Source of the DNA: Corella eumyota | Taxonomy: Eukaryota > Chordata > Ascidiacea > Phlebobranchia > Corellidae | Length of the DNA stretch: 64,000 nucleotides | Assembly (NCBI GenBank): GCA_963082875.1 | Contig: OY720097.1 | Coordinates: forward strand, 4,720,501 to 4,784,500 | Direction: 5' to 3' | In this document: piece after piece, positions 23,158 through 37,415 of the stretch | Numbering within the stretch: the first letter of the stretch is position 1 | Layout of the letters: each line of letters starts with the position of its first letter | The notes under the pieces: generated by a model | The model's database searches: none | What the model saw: only the letters and a program-made list of their open reading frames with translations | What the model was told of the DNA's origin: nothing | Translations under genes and position numbers: made by a program

Positions 23158-23679
23158 ATAAGTTTTCAAGCTTCCATTTTAAGTTATTTAGCCTCTTGTA
23201 CAAATTTAATGTGAAATTGTCTGGCATTTGTAGTTCCTAATACTCAGATTGTAATGTATACAGTAATTTGAATAGTCTAACATAGACCAATTCAAGTAAT
23301 TGTAGTTTAATTGATCATCCTACAACATATTTTATATAAGTTACAGAGCCAATTAATTAATCATGTAAAAATTACCATATAAAAAATAATTTGTTTATTA
23401 ATTGAGCTATACATGAGTTAAATACAGAATGAATATAATATATTATGCACTCTGCCTTAGTTGTTGTTTGTATGTAAATGGACTTAATTTTGTGTAATTT
23501 ATGAATTTATAGTGCACTGTTATCATTTGGCAATGTGCCACTTTACTAACATAGTGTAATAAACTTAATTCACTTACCGATTCTAGTATCCTGCTATATA
23601 TGATATGTTAAAAAATAAAAACGAAACAATTTGGCTTTGTTTTTTTTTATTGCTTAGTAAATTTAGGTGGGTGTCTGTA
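23158..23679. other. Shared tail-to-tail 3' region of RhoGDI and EXOSC2
   Basis: Carries the plus-strand AATAAA at 23558-23563 and, on the minus strand, AATAAA at 23651-23646, only about 30 bases after the EXOSC2 stop. The two 3' UTRs end within a hundred bases of each other. No other gene. Confidence 0.6.
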
Positions 23680-25653
23680 TTAGGAATTTCCTGCCTTTTC
23701 TCTTTCAAGTAATGATAATGTTTGATCAATTATTTCAGAAGTTACAGATTCCAAAATAATTTCCTTAACCTTTTAACAAAAACGTTCATAGCGGAGTAAT
23801 AAAAATTTAAACCATTTTTTTCAAATAAAATAAGCAACTTTACCTGATATTGCAAAGAAACGTCGTAGGCATATAAAATACTTGTATCGTACAGCATAAC
23901 AGAATGTTTTGACATTGATAACACACAGTTTCGAACTCGACATATTACCTCTCTGTCTTCCAACTGTACCGGCTCAGTGTTAACAATAAAACCACCATCT
24001 CCTAAAATGTTAAACAAAATTTCATGCTTGAATATAAAATCGATAATATGTCAACCAAATTAATAATATTTTACCAGAGTCGTCAACATTGTTGTCTGGG
24101 GTAGAATATATCCATACATAACCATTATTGGCTAGAATTATGGATACGCCGCAAGGTAAATTATGAATATGATTTTTTCTTCTTTTAATAAGTGAAGGAG
24201 ATACAATAACTAGGCAACCCTGGCCTAGCTTTCCGTATCTTAAACTTCTGGTGTGTAGGGAAAGCATGCCATCATTGTGAACCTAGAAAAGTAATAAACT
24301 AAAAAGTATAACTACATTATTTTGAATAAAAACTTAAAGGTTAAACCTGTTGGACTTCTGCACTAATAAGATCACCCTCTATTAAATATTCTCTCATAGT
24401 GAGCTCATCTGCTGCAGATCTTCTTCTTAATTCTCCTCCAGGTAAATTAACAGAAGAAAGATGAAGAACAGAATCTAATCGAGCATTTGTTTCCACCTTT
24501 CAAATTATTTCAGGTAAATTAATGTTTGCTAATGGCCAAAAACAATGGGTTATATCTTTTAAAAACTATAAATATGGGTAAATTCCAGGCTGTGAAGTAG
24601 GCTATATTCAACAAAATTAGGTTTAGTAATATTTTACTTTTAAAAAGTAATATTTTTATGTTAGATTAAAAAATATCAAATTTCAACATTTTATTACCTT
24701 CCATCTTTTTTGTTGAACCTCTTTTATTCTTCCTACAACTATGTCACCGACTTCCCCATTATATCTTGTTTTAAGCGCTCTTACACAAATTAATTTGTTT
24801 ATTCTTTCCACAACACCAGCAACTGATGCATACAATTTCTGATCCTCATTACAATAAGTACCTAAAAATGCAACACACGTCATACAATTTTTTAACATTT
24901 GTAACACAAACCCATTTGCGAGTTTTTTTTTGTATATCTTTATCCTCGATGTGGGAAAGTCGAATGCGCGACTTAAACATAGAGTAACAACTGTTACTCC
25001 GACCCAGTCTCGAGTTGCCTTTTAGCAGTTTGGGATATTATAGATTATAATTGCCCGGTAATTATGCTGCTGATTAAGTGCTGGCTCAGCAGGAGTTCAT
25101 ACCGTTTATAGCGCCTTACTCAAGGGCGCTACAGCATGATGTCTGTGGGGATTAAACGCACAACCTAATGGTGGTTTAGCAAGTATTCTTACCACTACAC
25201 CACGCTGCCGGTCTATTTCCCATGGCAGTTTGGGGTATTATTGGTTAGAATTGCAAGATAATTGAGCTGCAAATTAAATGTTGACTTAGCAGGTGTTTAT
25301 ACTATTTAAACGCCTTACTCAAGGGTGCTAGAGCATGAAAACAGTGGGGATCGAATGCAGGAGCTCAAGTAGTAAAGCTCAGTGTTTTGACCACTACACC
25401 ACACTGTCGGTTATTAATAATGCATAATGCTATAAATATGAAATACTTTGTTTAAATTTTCTATCACAAAAGTCTTAACTACATAAAAAGAAAAGTTTAG
25501 CAATTTTTTTAAAGTTTACCAACCATGGCCTCTCATGTAATCTGTGTCTTCCGTTATAACATCACCAGGAGTAACTAGATAGATAGAATCTTGTTGTTCT
25601 GGCAAATTTCGTTTTCGTTTAACTGGGGCACAGATCTTTATAGAGTTAGACAT
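23680..25653 (-). CDS. EXOSC2: Exosome complex RNA-binding subunit RRP4 (EXOSC2)
   Basis: Six minus-strand exons: 25653-25524, 24861-24698, 24496-24347, 24282-24075, 24001-23844 and 23769-23680, giving 299 residues (human 293). It is a cap protein of the RNA exosome that threads RNA into the 3'-to-5' degradation core, in nucleus and cytoplasm. Signatures in order: VTPGDVITEDTDYMRGHGTY, the S1 domain ASVAGVVERINKLI and VGDIVVGRIKEVQQKRWKV, LPGGELRRRS, SLHTRSLRYGKLGQG, VSPSLIKRRKNH, and the KH-like domain with MLYDTSILYAYD. The Met chosen is the first in the exon, giving a slightly longer N-terminus than human. Intron 1 (24862-25523) contains two SINE copies in tandem. Confidence 0.94.
24930..25212 (-). 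repeat. tRNA-derived SINE, copy 2
   Basis: Reverse-strand copy with the same head (GGTGTAGTGG near 25200, degenerate B box near 25155), GCGCTATAAACGG, AATCAGCAGC and GACTGGGTCGGAG body motifs as the copy at 5162. It lies in EXOSC2 intron 1, same strand as the gene, directly downstream (on the minus strand) of copy 3. Confidence 0.8.
25213..25412 (-). repeat. tRNA-derived SINE, copy 3 (3'-shortened)
   Basis: A second reverse copy with the tRNA-like head at 25412-25345 (GTGGTGTAGTGGTCAAAAC, degenerate GATCCCCAC B-box region). It stops at the CTGCCATGGG part of the body, before the GACTGGGTCGG segment. Copy 2 begins immediately after, so the two form a head-to-tail dimer. Confidence 0.75.
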
Positions 25654-25854
25654 AATTATTAATTTAAATATTTTGTAAAAAAACAAGGATGTCTTCTAAA
25701 AAAAATTTAATTTTGTTAAAAACGCCGATTTTATATTTACCTAAGTAACTTTAACAATAACTCGGACTCGGTTACTTCACCTACAGACCTACAGACATTG
25801 AGTTGCAGTCGTAACATTTGTTTGGCACACGTCTTGCCGAAATGTGAGAGATAC

Positions 25855-26470
25855 CAGGTCTCAATTACTTGCATGTCATGCCGCAAAAATTGACATGTCA
25901 TGTCATAAGCTATTTGACAAAAATGTGATTGTCATGTCTTATATATTGGATGTCATGTCGCAAAATTTGGAATGTCTCGTCACAAAAATCCGAATGTCAT
26001 GTCGCAGAAAATGAAATGTCAAGCCGCGAAAATTGACATGTCATGTCATAAGCTACTTGACAAAAATGTGATTGTCATGTCTTATATATTGAATGTCATG
26101 TCGTAAAATGTGGAATGTCATGCCGCAAAATTTGGAATGTCTTGTCACAATAATCCGAATGTCATGTTGCAAAACATGAAATGTCTTGTCACAAAAATCC
26201 GAATGTCATGTCGCAAAACATGGAATGTCTTGTCACAAAAATCCGAATGTCATGTCGCAAAACATGGAATGTCTTGTCACAAAAATCTGAATGTCATGTC
26301 GCAAAACATGGAATGTCTTGTCACAAAAATCCGAATGTCATGTCGCAAAACATGGAATGTCTTGTCACAAAAATCCGAATGTCATGTCGCAAAACATGGA
26401 ATGTCTTGTCACAAAAATCTGAATGTCATGTCGCAAAAATTGGAATGTCAATTCAAAAAAACCAATGTCA
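25855..26470 (+). repeat. 22/44-bp minisatellite, left array
   Basis: Tandem copies of a roughly 22-bp unit, GAATGTCATGTCGCAAAA plus four variable bases. They alternate with GAATGTCTTGTCACAAAA to give a 44-bp higher-order period that is regular from about 26170 to 26430 and ragged further left. Long open readings through it are a by-product of the repeat. The reverse complement of the same unit forms the array at 28990-29790. Confidence 0.9.
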
Positions 26471-27739
26471 TATAATTCCGTAAATTAAGTCATAAAAATT
26501 AAAATGTCATTACTATTAAAAGTTCACTAAATCATAGTTTTTAATTTGATTTCCATCTGATATTGTTTATGGAAATGTGAAAGAAACTAGTACATAGTCA
26601 GAAAATTTCTAAAATTAAATTTTAATTTTTTGTAATCAAAACAAAAGCATAACTATATTTTTATTAAAAAATTTTTATTAGAAAAACTTTTTTCTTTAAT
26701 TATATTTGTTTAGTTTCTTTCAAGATGTCTAGTAAAAACACTTTTCATTTCTGTTCATTTCTATTTGAAACAAAGTTTTGACAACGATTTCAGCTAAAAC
26801 TTATCCACATTGTAACAGCAGTGTGTCCTGTTCCAGTTTGGATTTTAAGAAACATTTGTTAACTCATTTTAACCACCAAGTCGAATCTATAGTCAATGGC
26901 GTATTTTTCCTTATTAAAAAGGTTACACCAAAAAGTGTTTTATACTGCAAAATAAAGCTATGGTAAAACTGTAAAATATAACGTTTTTTAGTTGTATTAT
27001 AACTGTAGCATGTTACTACATTGTTGCGATTTATTTTTATCAAAATATATTCGTGTATTCGATTTATCTAATCATAATACACTTGTTTATGGTAGATGGG
27101 CATGCAGAATTGACAACATTTTTATTGTGTATGAAACATTTTAGATACATTTTAGATATGAACACATTTTTTTTTTGAATTTTAGACAGGAAATTTATTT
27201 AAACGGTTATTAATCTGCAATAGCAAACCGAGTATAATATGGCTAAAAATTGCTTTTTATGGTAAGTTTGTTTTCTGCATAAAAATTAAAAAAAAGTACA
27301 ACAAACGGGTCTGAGAGGACAAAATAAAAAAAATAATTTTCCTATGTCTGCCACCATATGATCTTACGACGAGACGTCGTGTGTCACGTGACTCGCGAGC
27401 GTTGGGACTTTCCCTATTTACAATATTTAGCTTCAAATCCCGATATCTTAAAAACTACTTGACCAATTTTCCTCGTGCAAGTTGGAAAAATTCCAACATA
27501 ATTAAAAAAGAAACTCTACGACCGAAATCTCTTTAAGTTTTAACATTTTTTGCTCGATTTATGACGGTATGTGATCACCTTAGCCCTACTGGGCCTACCT
27601 ACCGTTTTTGAAAAGCACCTCGGCGGTATGATATCGAAAATGATGAAGAGTTTCTTACAACTCCGGTCTTCTTTGACGGGATTAAAGAAATCGGTGTTCG
27701 ATTTAACCAAACAAGTTCCAATGTGCTTTCTGGACTTGG
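26471..27739. other. Sequence between left minisatellite and hAT remnant
   Basis: AT-rich. A short reading at 26778-26966 contains a CxxC/HxxxxH-like arrangement but is too short and isolated to call. 27560-27730 is probably a decayed part of the same transposase as the fragment at 27948. No host gene is recognised. Confidence 0.35.
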
Positions 27740-27898
27740 TTGCCTTCACCCGAAAAAAATGGTTAGTTGCCTTCACCCGAAAAGAATGGTTGATTGCCTT
27801 CACCCGAAAAGAATGGTTAGTTGCCTTCACCCAAAAAGAATGGTTAGTTGCCTTCACCCGAAAAGAATGGTTGGTTGCCTTCACCCGAAAAGAATGGG
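27740..27898 (+). repeat. 27-bp minisatellite, about six units
   Basis: Six near-identical copies of TTGCCTTCACCCGAAAAGAA plus TGGTTAG in a row, differing by single bases. Being a multiple of three it reads as a repeated VAFTRKEWL-type peptide, with no sign of selection. It interrupts the decayed transposase region. Confidence 0.9.
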
Positions 27899-27947
27899 AA
27901 ATTAATAAAGTGCATTGTTTAAAGTTAGGTTGGCGGCAAACTAGTAC

Positions 27948-28291
27948 ATGCTTGATGTTGATCCCGAAAATATCGAAGCTGAGTACCGACTGTTAAAAAA
28001 ATATATTACACCCAGCCAATGTTCAGCTATGAAAGAAGATATTTTAATTAACGAAAACATTATAACACTGCTGAAGCTGGCGTTAACACGGCCCACGACG
28101 TCATGCAACGCGGGACCGTCTTTTTTCAAATTTAAAATAATTAAAAGTCGATTACGCAGCAAAATGCGCCAAGATCGACTACAAAATTTAACGTTATTGT
28201 CCGTAGAAGCTAATCTTCGGAATAAAATCAACTTAGATCAGGTGGTGGAAAGTTTTTTCTTAGCTTCACCACGGCGTTTGATGCTATATTA
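27948..28291 (+). mobile_element. hAT-family transposase fragment (C-terminal dimerisation region)
   Basis: Encodes a stretch whose core, LALTRPTTSCNAGPSFFKFK, then KSRLRSKMRQDRLQNLTLLS, matches the hAT C-terminal dimerisation domain (usual pattern: Thr-Ser, Glu-Arg-x-Phe, Leu-Arg-Ser-x-Met, Arg-Leu). The conserved Glu-Arg before Phe is changed to Gly-Pro. Upstream catalytic parts are not readable. It is an old DNA-transposon remnant. It differs in sequence from the hAT at 39582 and lies between the two inverted minisatellite arrays. Confidence 0.75.
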
Positions 28292-28989
28292 GGCATTTGA
28301 CGCAACAACACAGTGTTAATTGTTAAATTGTGTTTTTTGTTGATTTATTTAAGAAAGGTTTATGTTAAATTTAAGTTTATCTAAATTTTTGTCAAAAATT
28401 AGCGGTGATATTTCTGTATTAACAACCTTAAAATTTACTTGAATAAAATCATTTTATCTGTATCTTAGGTTATAGGTTACAAAAATTTACCTACTGCTAT
28501 TTCGCAAGAGACCGTCCTTTTAAAACTGTTCAAGAATCTAAAATGGAATGATTAAGGCGCCTTATTTCAAAAAACTTTCTAGCGGGAGCATGCCCCCTAG
28601 CTATGCTATAATCTTTATTTGGTATGTAGCTTATTGCGCATAAGCTAAACTTTCTTTCACATTAAAAACAATTAAGTTTAACTATGTCACATTTGGTGGA
28701 AATTACTTCCGTTATCTCTTATTGATTTTAACAAAACCTTATGTTTGCCTGACATGTGATTCTGTTCTTTGTTATTCTTTTTAAAAACAGTTATTTATGC
28801 CTTCCTAAAAGCAGTTGTATTTTTGGATTTTGGAATTTTTAACTTTTAGCTTTACCGTTAATGAATTTGAAACTTAATTTGAATAAGAAATTGCCGTATA
28901 ATATAATTATACAGTGAATTCACCTGCGTGGTTAACATAAGAAATTCACCTGCGTGATTAATTTAAGAAATCCACTTGCGTGGTTAATT

Positions 28990-29790
28990 TAGGAAAGGGA
29001 TTTTTGCGACATGACATTCGGATTTTTGTGACAAGACCTTCCATGTTTTGTGACATGACATTCGGATTTTTGTGACAAGACATTCGGATTTTTGCGACAT
29101 GACATTCGGATTTTTGTGACAAGACATTCCATGTTTTGCGACATGACATTCGGATTTTTGTGACAAGACATTCCATGTTTTGCGACATGACATTCGGATT
29201 TTTGTGACATGACATTGGGATTTTTGTGACAAGACATTCGGATTTTTGTGACAAGACATTCCATGTTTTGCGACATAACATTCGGATTTTTGTGACATAA
29301 CATTCGGATTTTTGTGACATGACATTCGGATTTTTGTGACAAGACATTCCATGTTTTGCGACATGACATTCGGATTTTTGTGACATGACATTGGGATTTT
29401 TGTGACAAGACATTCGGATTTTTGTGACAAGACATTCCATGTTTTGCGACATAACATTCGGATTTTTGTGACATAACATTCGGATTTTTGTGACATAACA
29501 TTCGGATTTTTGTGACAAGACATTCCATGTTTTGCGACATGACATTCGGATTTTTGTGACATGACATTCGGATTTTTGTGACATAACATTCGGATTTTTG
29601 TGACAAGACATTCCATGTTTTGCGACATGACATTCGGATTTTTGTGACAAGACATTCCATGTTTTGCGACATGACATTCGGATTTTTGTGACAAGACATT
29701 CCATGTTTTGCGACATGACATTCGGATTTTTGTGACAAGACATTTCATGTTTTGCGACATGACATTCGGATTTTTGTGACAAGACATCTC
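28990..29790 (-). repeat. 22/44-bp minisatellite, right array (inverted)
   Basis: About 36 copies of the 22-bp unit in the opposite orientation to the array at 25855-26470 (ATTCGGATTTTTGTGACA and ATTCCATGTTTTGCGACA types, mixed in changing order). Three minus-strand frames remain open across nearly the whole array because the unit lacks stops; these are not genes. Just to the left, 28916-28985 has three copies of a short AAATTCACCTGCGTGGTTAA-like repeat. Confidence 0.9.
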
Positions 29791-31937
29791 TTTTTTAAAG
29801 TCGAGACATAATGTCAAAAAATATGTTACGACTGCTGTTGCAGACATTAAGCTTTCATATTTACGTTAGTTTCTTAAATAATGCAATTATCGACTAGATA
29901 GCGTAAATATGTTGGCTAGTATTTAATACCAATATAAATAAATGTTTGTGAAGTGAAAGCCAACTGTCAAATTGGTAATTTATTTAGTTTTAGAGACAGT
30001 GATTATTGTTAAATTTATAATATAGCAAAACACAACACGTGCTTAAATTAAAGTTTGGTTATTATTGTGAGGTAAGAGATTGACCACTTCCAGTCGAAGA
30101 GAAATAGTAACTTTTAACACCAATATACTTAAATGGGCCATTTCAAGTTTTATTGACAAATAAATAGGAAGAACAAATTAGTTATTATTTTATTCACTAT
30201 TACACATATTGCATAGTAAATATTTATAATTAAACTCTAAACTTTATTAACAATTTGGTTTCGGTATTGAACCATTGCCAAGATAGAACAATATTCAATA
30301 ATCTAAACTACACTTCGTAACTTTTAACTTTTTTCTATGTAGGTTTAAACTGGGTTTAAAACCCGGTTTTATCTTTTACGCAAAAGTCAACGTGAGCTCG
30401 TGCGATTTTAATGAGATATCGTGTTGTTTAGATCACACCCGGTGTTCCCAATCGCTTTCAAATGGGATGTCCAACTGTTCGGCGTGAAATTTTGTCGACG
30501 GGTGAGAACTAAGTCGGGTTTGTCCTTTCAAGTCGATGCAGACACTCAGCAGAGCGCTTTGGTGCGTCGTAAGTCGCAAAATTAAATGTTTACCGTATGT
30601 ACCCTCAGGATTTTTTTCCTGATATAAATGACAGTTATCTAATCCAATGCAACACTTTTAAACTATCAGTCTAACTGTTAAGAAAATAGAATAAAACGAT
30701 CTAAGCTATATGCGATTAGTAAAATATAGTAGAATTTTTCAAAAATAATAGGCCCGTTTTTTCATCCGTGTGCACAAGCTACATGATGTAATCGCCAAGG
30801 GAGTTCGATAAAAGACAGTTCTAAATTTGAAGGCCTCTTTTCTCATGTTTTTTTTACAAGATACTAGAGTATTTAGACCGTAAAGAGTGTAGACAGAGCC
30901 TACAGAGACTTAAATCACGACTAATTCAAAAAATTGATGATAACCAGAGTATATACTAACAGAACCCAGAATAATTTTAAACTAGAAAAAAAACGATTTG
31001 GAATCTTATGCGAAAATTAAACACATTCAAAAAATACGTTTTGTAAATTTAATTTGTTAACGATTTTATGTTTGGTCTCGAATTAACGCATTATATTAGA
31101 TCTTGTACAAATTTAGCGCCAGCCAGAGTGTATTAGTAGACCCTGGTAAGCGTAAAATGTTGCCTGTATCTTGGTATCTTGGCCATTTACACGATTGGGC
31201 TAACGCGCCAAGATAAAGGAGAGAGTTAACGACAGCTGATCAGCGGTAAAAGCTGTCAGCACTCTGGGAATATTGCGGGTAGGCCCTGGCATGAAATAAA
31301 ACTGATACTAACTGGATTTCGTGTAAAACTGAACCAGCTTATGTTAGTATGCCAGCACAAAAGCGAAGCAACATAACGTGTGCAATTTGTTGGAAGAATG
31401 TATGCCTTTGAGACGAAAACAAATTTTCGACTAGTAAAAACCTAGCTGAACTTTTATATTATACTAGCAACAGGGTGATCAACAACATTATCTAAATAAT
31501 ATAATAAGTTAATATGCAGCTGTTTTATTTAAGTATTTTTAGTTTTAAGAGAAAAAAATATAGTAAATTTGATACACAAAATATTTGGTATTTTACAAAT
31601 ATTTTCATGGATAATTTATCAACAGATCAAACCGATGACTAATGGTCTAACGCTGGTTACTAAAATAGGTTCTCGATAGAACAAAATTTTATGTAGCTGA
31701 ATAATCAAATGGATCAGACAGACAAGGTTACGTTCTTTAAGATCGCATATGGCAATGTCTGGTATTAAATAATTTATGAACGATCAGAAAAATATATTTA
31801 AAAAAATAATTTATTTTAAAAATTGTTTTATATATATAAAATGTATGTTATTAAAGTTTGCCAATTTAAATTCATACAGATTTAGTTTTAAAATTTCCGG
31901 AAATAATAATTTATTTACATTTGGATTTTTCTACAAA
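29791..31937. other. Non-coding region upstream of ZCCHC24
   Basis: No gene is recognised. Patches at 30350-30620 and 31120-31290 are richer in G+C than the surroundings; the second includes a CAGCTGATCAGCGG...AGCTGTCAG near-palindrome around 31237. These could be regulatory sequence for ZCCHC24, but nothing in the window proves it. Confidence 0.35.
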
Positions 31938-33642
<1,705 letters not shown>

Positions 33643-34593
33643 AAAAATTGGAAAAATTCATATTTTATTATCTATTTGTAAAAATATTTGGGGTTGTGTT
33701 GTGATAATTGTATATAGTGTAATATAATGTCTTCTCTTATTTACCACCGAATTTCTTCAATGTTTTAACGTTTTTATGTAATTTTTTTTATCGTTCTCAT
33801 TTTATTTTATTATTTTTCATGTTATATTCCCCTGGAGGTTAGTACGTACTGATACTAAATGCCATTTTTGCCACTAATTCGTTCGACGTTCGAATGCATT
33901 TGTATATATCGATAGTTATTCTGTTATTTTATAATCTCGTTATGTGTTTGTATTTGTATATATTTTGCCACGTACGCAAATTTGCCTTTCCTATGGTTTT
34001 AGTAGGAAATTAAACATTACAAAATAAATTTTCCAGCGTTATATGTTTTTTTTTAATTGCAGAAGTTAATAAACTATTAGTTTTCACATTTGCCAACTCA
34101 TAACTCTAAAACACAAACAACTTTATTAATTATAGGCATTGGATCAATACCAATACAAACAATTTTATGTTAAATAAAACTTTAAAATAAAATATTTCGG
34201 TTTAAAGTTATTTTTATTACACAACAAACACATAAAAGTTGTTAAACCAACCACTTAAATAAACTAACAAAGCAAATTAGCAAATAGAAACATTTAACGC
34301 TTAAGTTAACATTTGAAGTGTTGATATTAAAATAGAAGTGACAAAAAGAAATTTTTTAAGTATTTAATTTGCTTAAAATTAATAATATTAGTAAGATATT
34401 GACCGTGTGTTTAAATAAACAATTGACATGTCATTTCATTGATAGTAACAAATTTTTGCGTTAAATACAGTCAAGCTTGAACACTTTTCCATAACTAAAA
34501 ACATTTAAAGAGAGATTACATGACTTTTAGACTTCACCTGAATTTTGTTTTTAAAAGTTAGCTTAAGCTATAATTTTATTCAGACTATCAACA
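33643..34593. other. Intergenic, ZCCHC24 to copy 1
   Basis: ZCCHC24 3' flank and AT-rich spacer. No gene is seen. Confidence 0.4.
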
Positions 34594-35088
<495 letters not shown>

Positions 35089-36233
35089 ATATTTTTTTAG
35101 AAAATAATCTTTTCAATTTATGTAAAAGATTTAAGCTCCTGATTAAATAATTGTAAAGGAATTCTATAAAACATTAACGAAAAATGTATGCCTTTATTTA
35201 TATTTGTTAAATAATAATGGGTATACCGTATTTTATTGTGTCTCGATTATTTACCAGAGAATTTTTCCAGTGCTACTATTTACTTTTACTTATCATTTTT
35301 GTTCGTATTTAATTTTAAATTCTCCTATAAGTTGAAATAATGATTTATCGACGATGCTCATTTATTGCTAGTTAAATTAATAGTTACACTAAGCAAAATT
35401 TAACAACTTATTACGCAAAATGCGCTAAAATTGAACAAATGTATTAAACCGCTAACCATTCGGCCATAGAGACAATAAATCACATATACTCTACAGCGTG
35501 ATTTCTGTGTTTGTTTTCGTTACTCGATATTACGTAGTGAAGTTTTAAACCACTCATTACACGAAAAAAAAACATAATAAAATTTTTGTTTTCATGTTGT
35601 TATTTATATATATATGCTTCCAAATCTAGTGATGCAAATAACACAAAATAATACCCGAAATAAAATTTAATTTAGCATACAAATAAAAAAGTGAAACAAA
35701 TTTATTATACAAACAGCATAGGGTAATATCCGACTGCGATACAATTCTATTCACTACAAAAAAAATCCCCTAGTGCGAAAAAACTTTTTAAACTGAATAA
35801 ATTGAAATAATTATAGTCAGCCTATTGTATTTCAACGGAGGCATCAACATCATACAAAAACGTCACTGTATTTGTGTGGTGTAGGTTTTAATATTGCGCT
35901 ACAGACTTGATATAGATTTAGTTTAACGTTAAACTTAATATTAGTTTCAGTAAACTCAGGTTTTACATCAGATTTTATTAAGGCATAGTTACAAAATAAA
36001 TATAAATAGTTAACGACCTGTTATTGCCGAGTTTAAATAAATATGTGATTTGTAAGCTGCTATTTGTATACGATCACAGTTATTGCAAAAACTTAAGTTA
36101 CTCATTTATGCATAATATTAAACGTTGATAGTTTAGTTGACTTAAAATCGAAAGTTGAATAAATAATATACTTTGGTTGTTAAATTTAGATTTAATACAA
36201 GGTTTTAAAGATAGTTATTACAGAATATCAACA
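35089..36233. other. Intergenic, copy 1 to copy 2
   Basis: AT-rich spacer with no recognised gene or repeat. Confidence 0.4.
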
Positions 36234-36879
<646 letters not shown>

Positions 36880-37415
36880 ATGGTTTATTTTAACGAATAA
36901 ACAGTCCATAAAATATACACAGCTTAAGCAATTTTTTTAATTCGTTTTTCGTTTATTTAATTTTGAGTTGGTATGCATATAACTGTGCATAACTTGTATA
37001 AATAGCTTTATCGTTTTTGTAAATTTGTTTTAATTTAGCCTATGAACCTTACAATTATATTAAAACGCTAAAATAGTAGGATTTAAAATAAATAACAAGT
37101 GTTATGCAATTTTTTATTTGATTTCAACCCAACTTAAAAATTATCCTCATAATGCATTACCGCAAAATAGTCCTAAATTGCAAAAATCTAACATTATTTT
37201 AATACAAATATTATTTTTTAAATAAACTTAAGGTTCAAAGAAAAATAAATTAAAGAATAACAATTGTTATTTATTTATCAAACTTATGTGAACAAGGAAA
37301 TAGTGTGGTAGTTCGTTTTTCCTTTTTAAGGTGAGTGAAGCGTTAAAAAAAGCGCGCATAAAGCGTTTTATACATGTTTAGCTGCTTTTTAAAAAACATA
37401 CAAGCATTTAAGTTG
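36880..37415. other. Spacer before the foldback element
   Basis: 3' flank of copy 2 and AT-rich DNA. It ends with CATTTAAGTTG at 37405-37415, which recurs at 38611-38621 on the other side of the foldback element. Confidence 0.4.

Noticed and set aside
26778-26966. Short reading with CNSSVSC...HLLTHFNH resembling a zinc finger
   Set aside because: Only 62 codons, no second finger, no splice partners, and set among transposon and satellite debris.
27571-27996. 141-codon plus reading before the hAT fragment
   Set aside because: Dominated by the 27-bp minisatellite; the remainder is probably decayed transposase and not a host gene.
28958-29847. Three overlapping minus-strand open readings of 250-290 codons (MSCHKNPNV-type peptides)
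   Set aside because: They are the three frames of a stop-free 22-bp minisatellite; the peptides are frame echoes of the same DNA and have no family resemblance.
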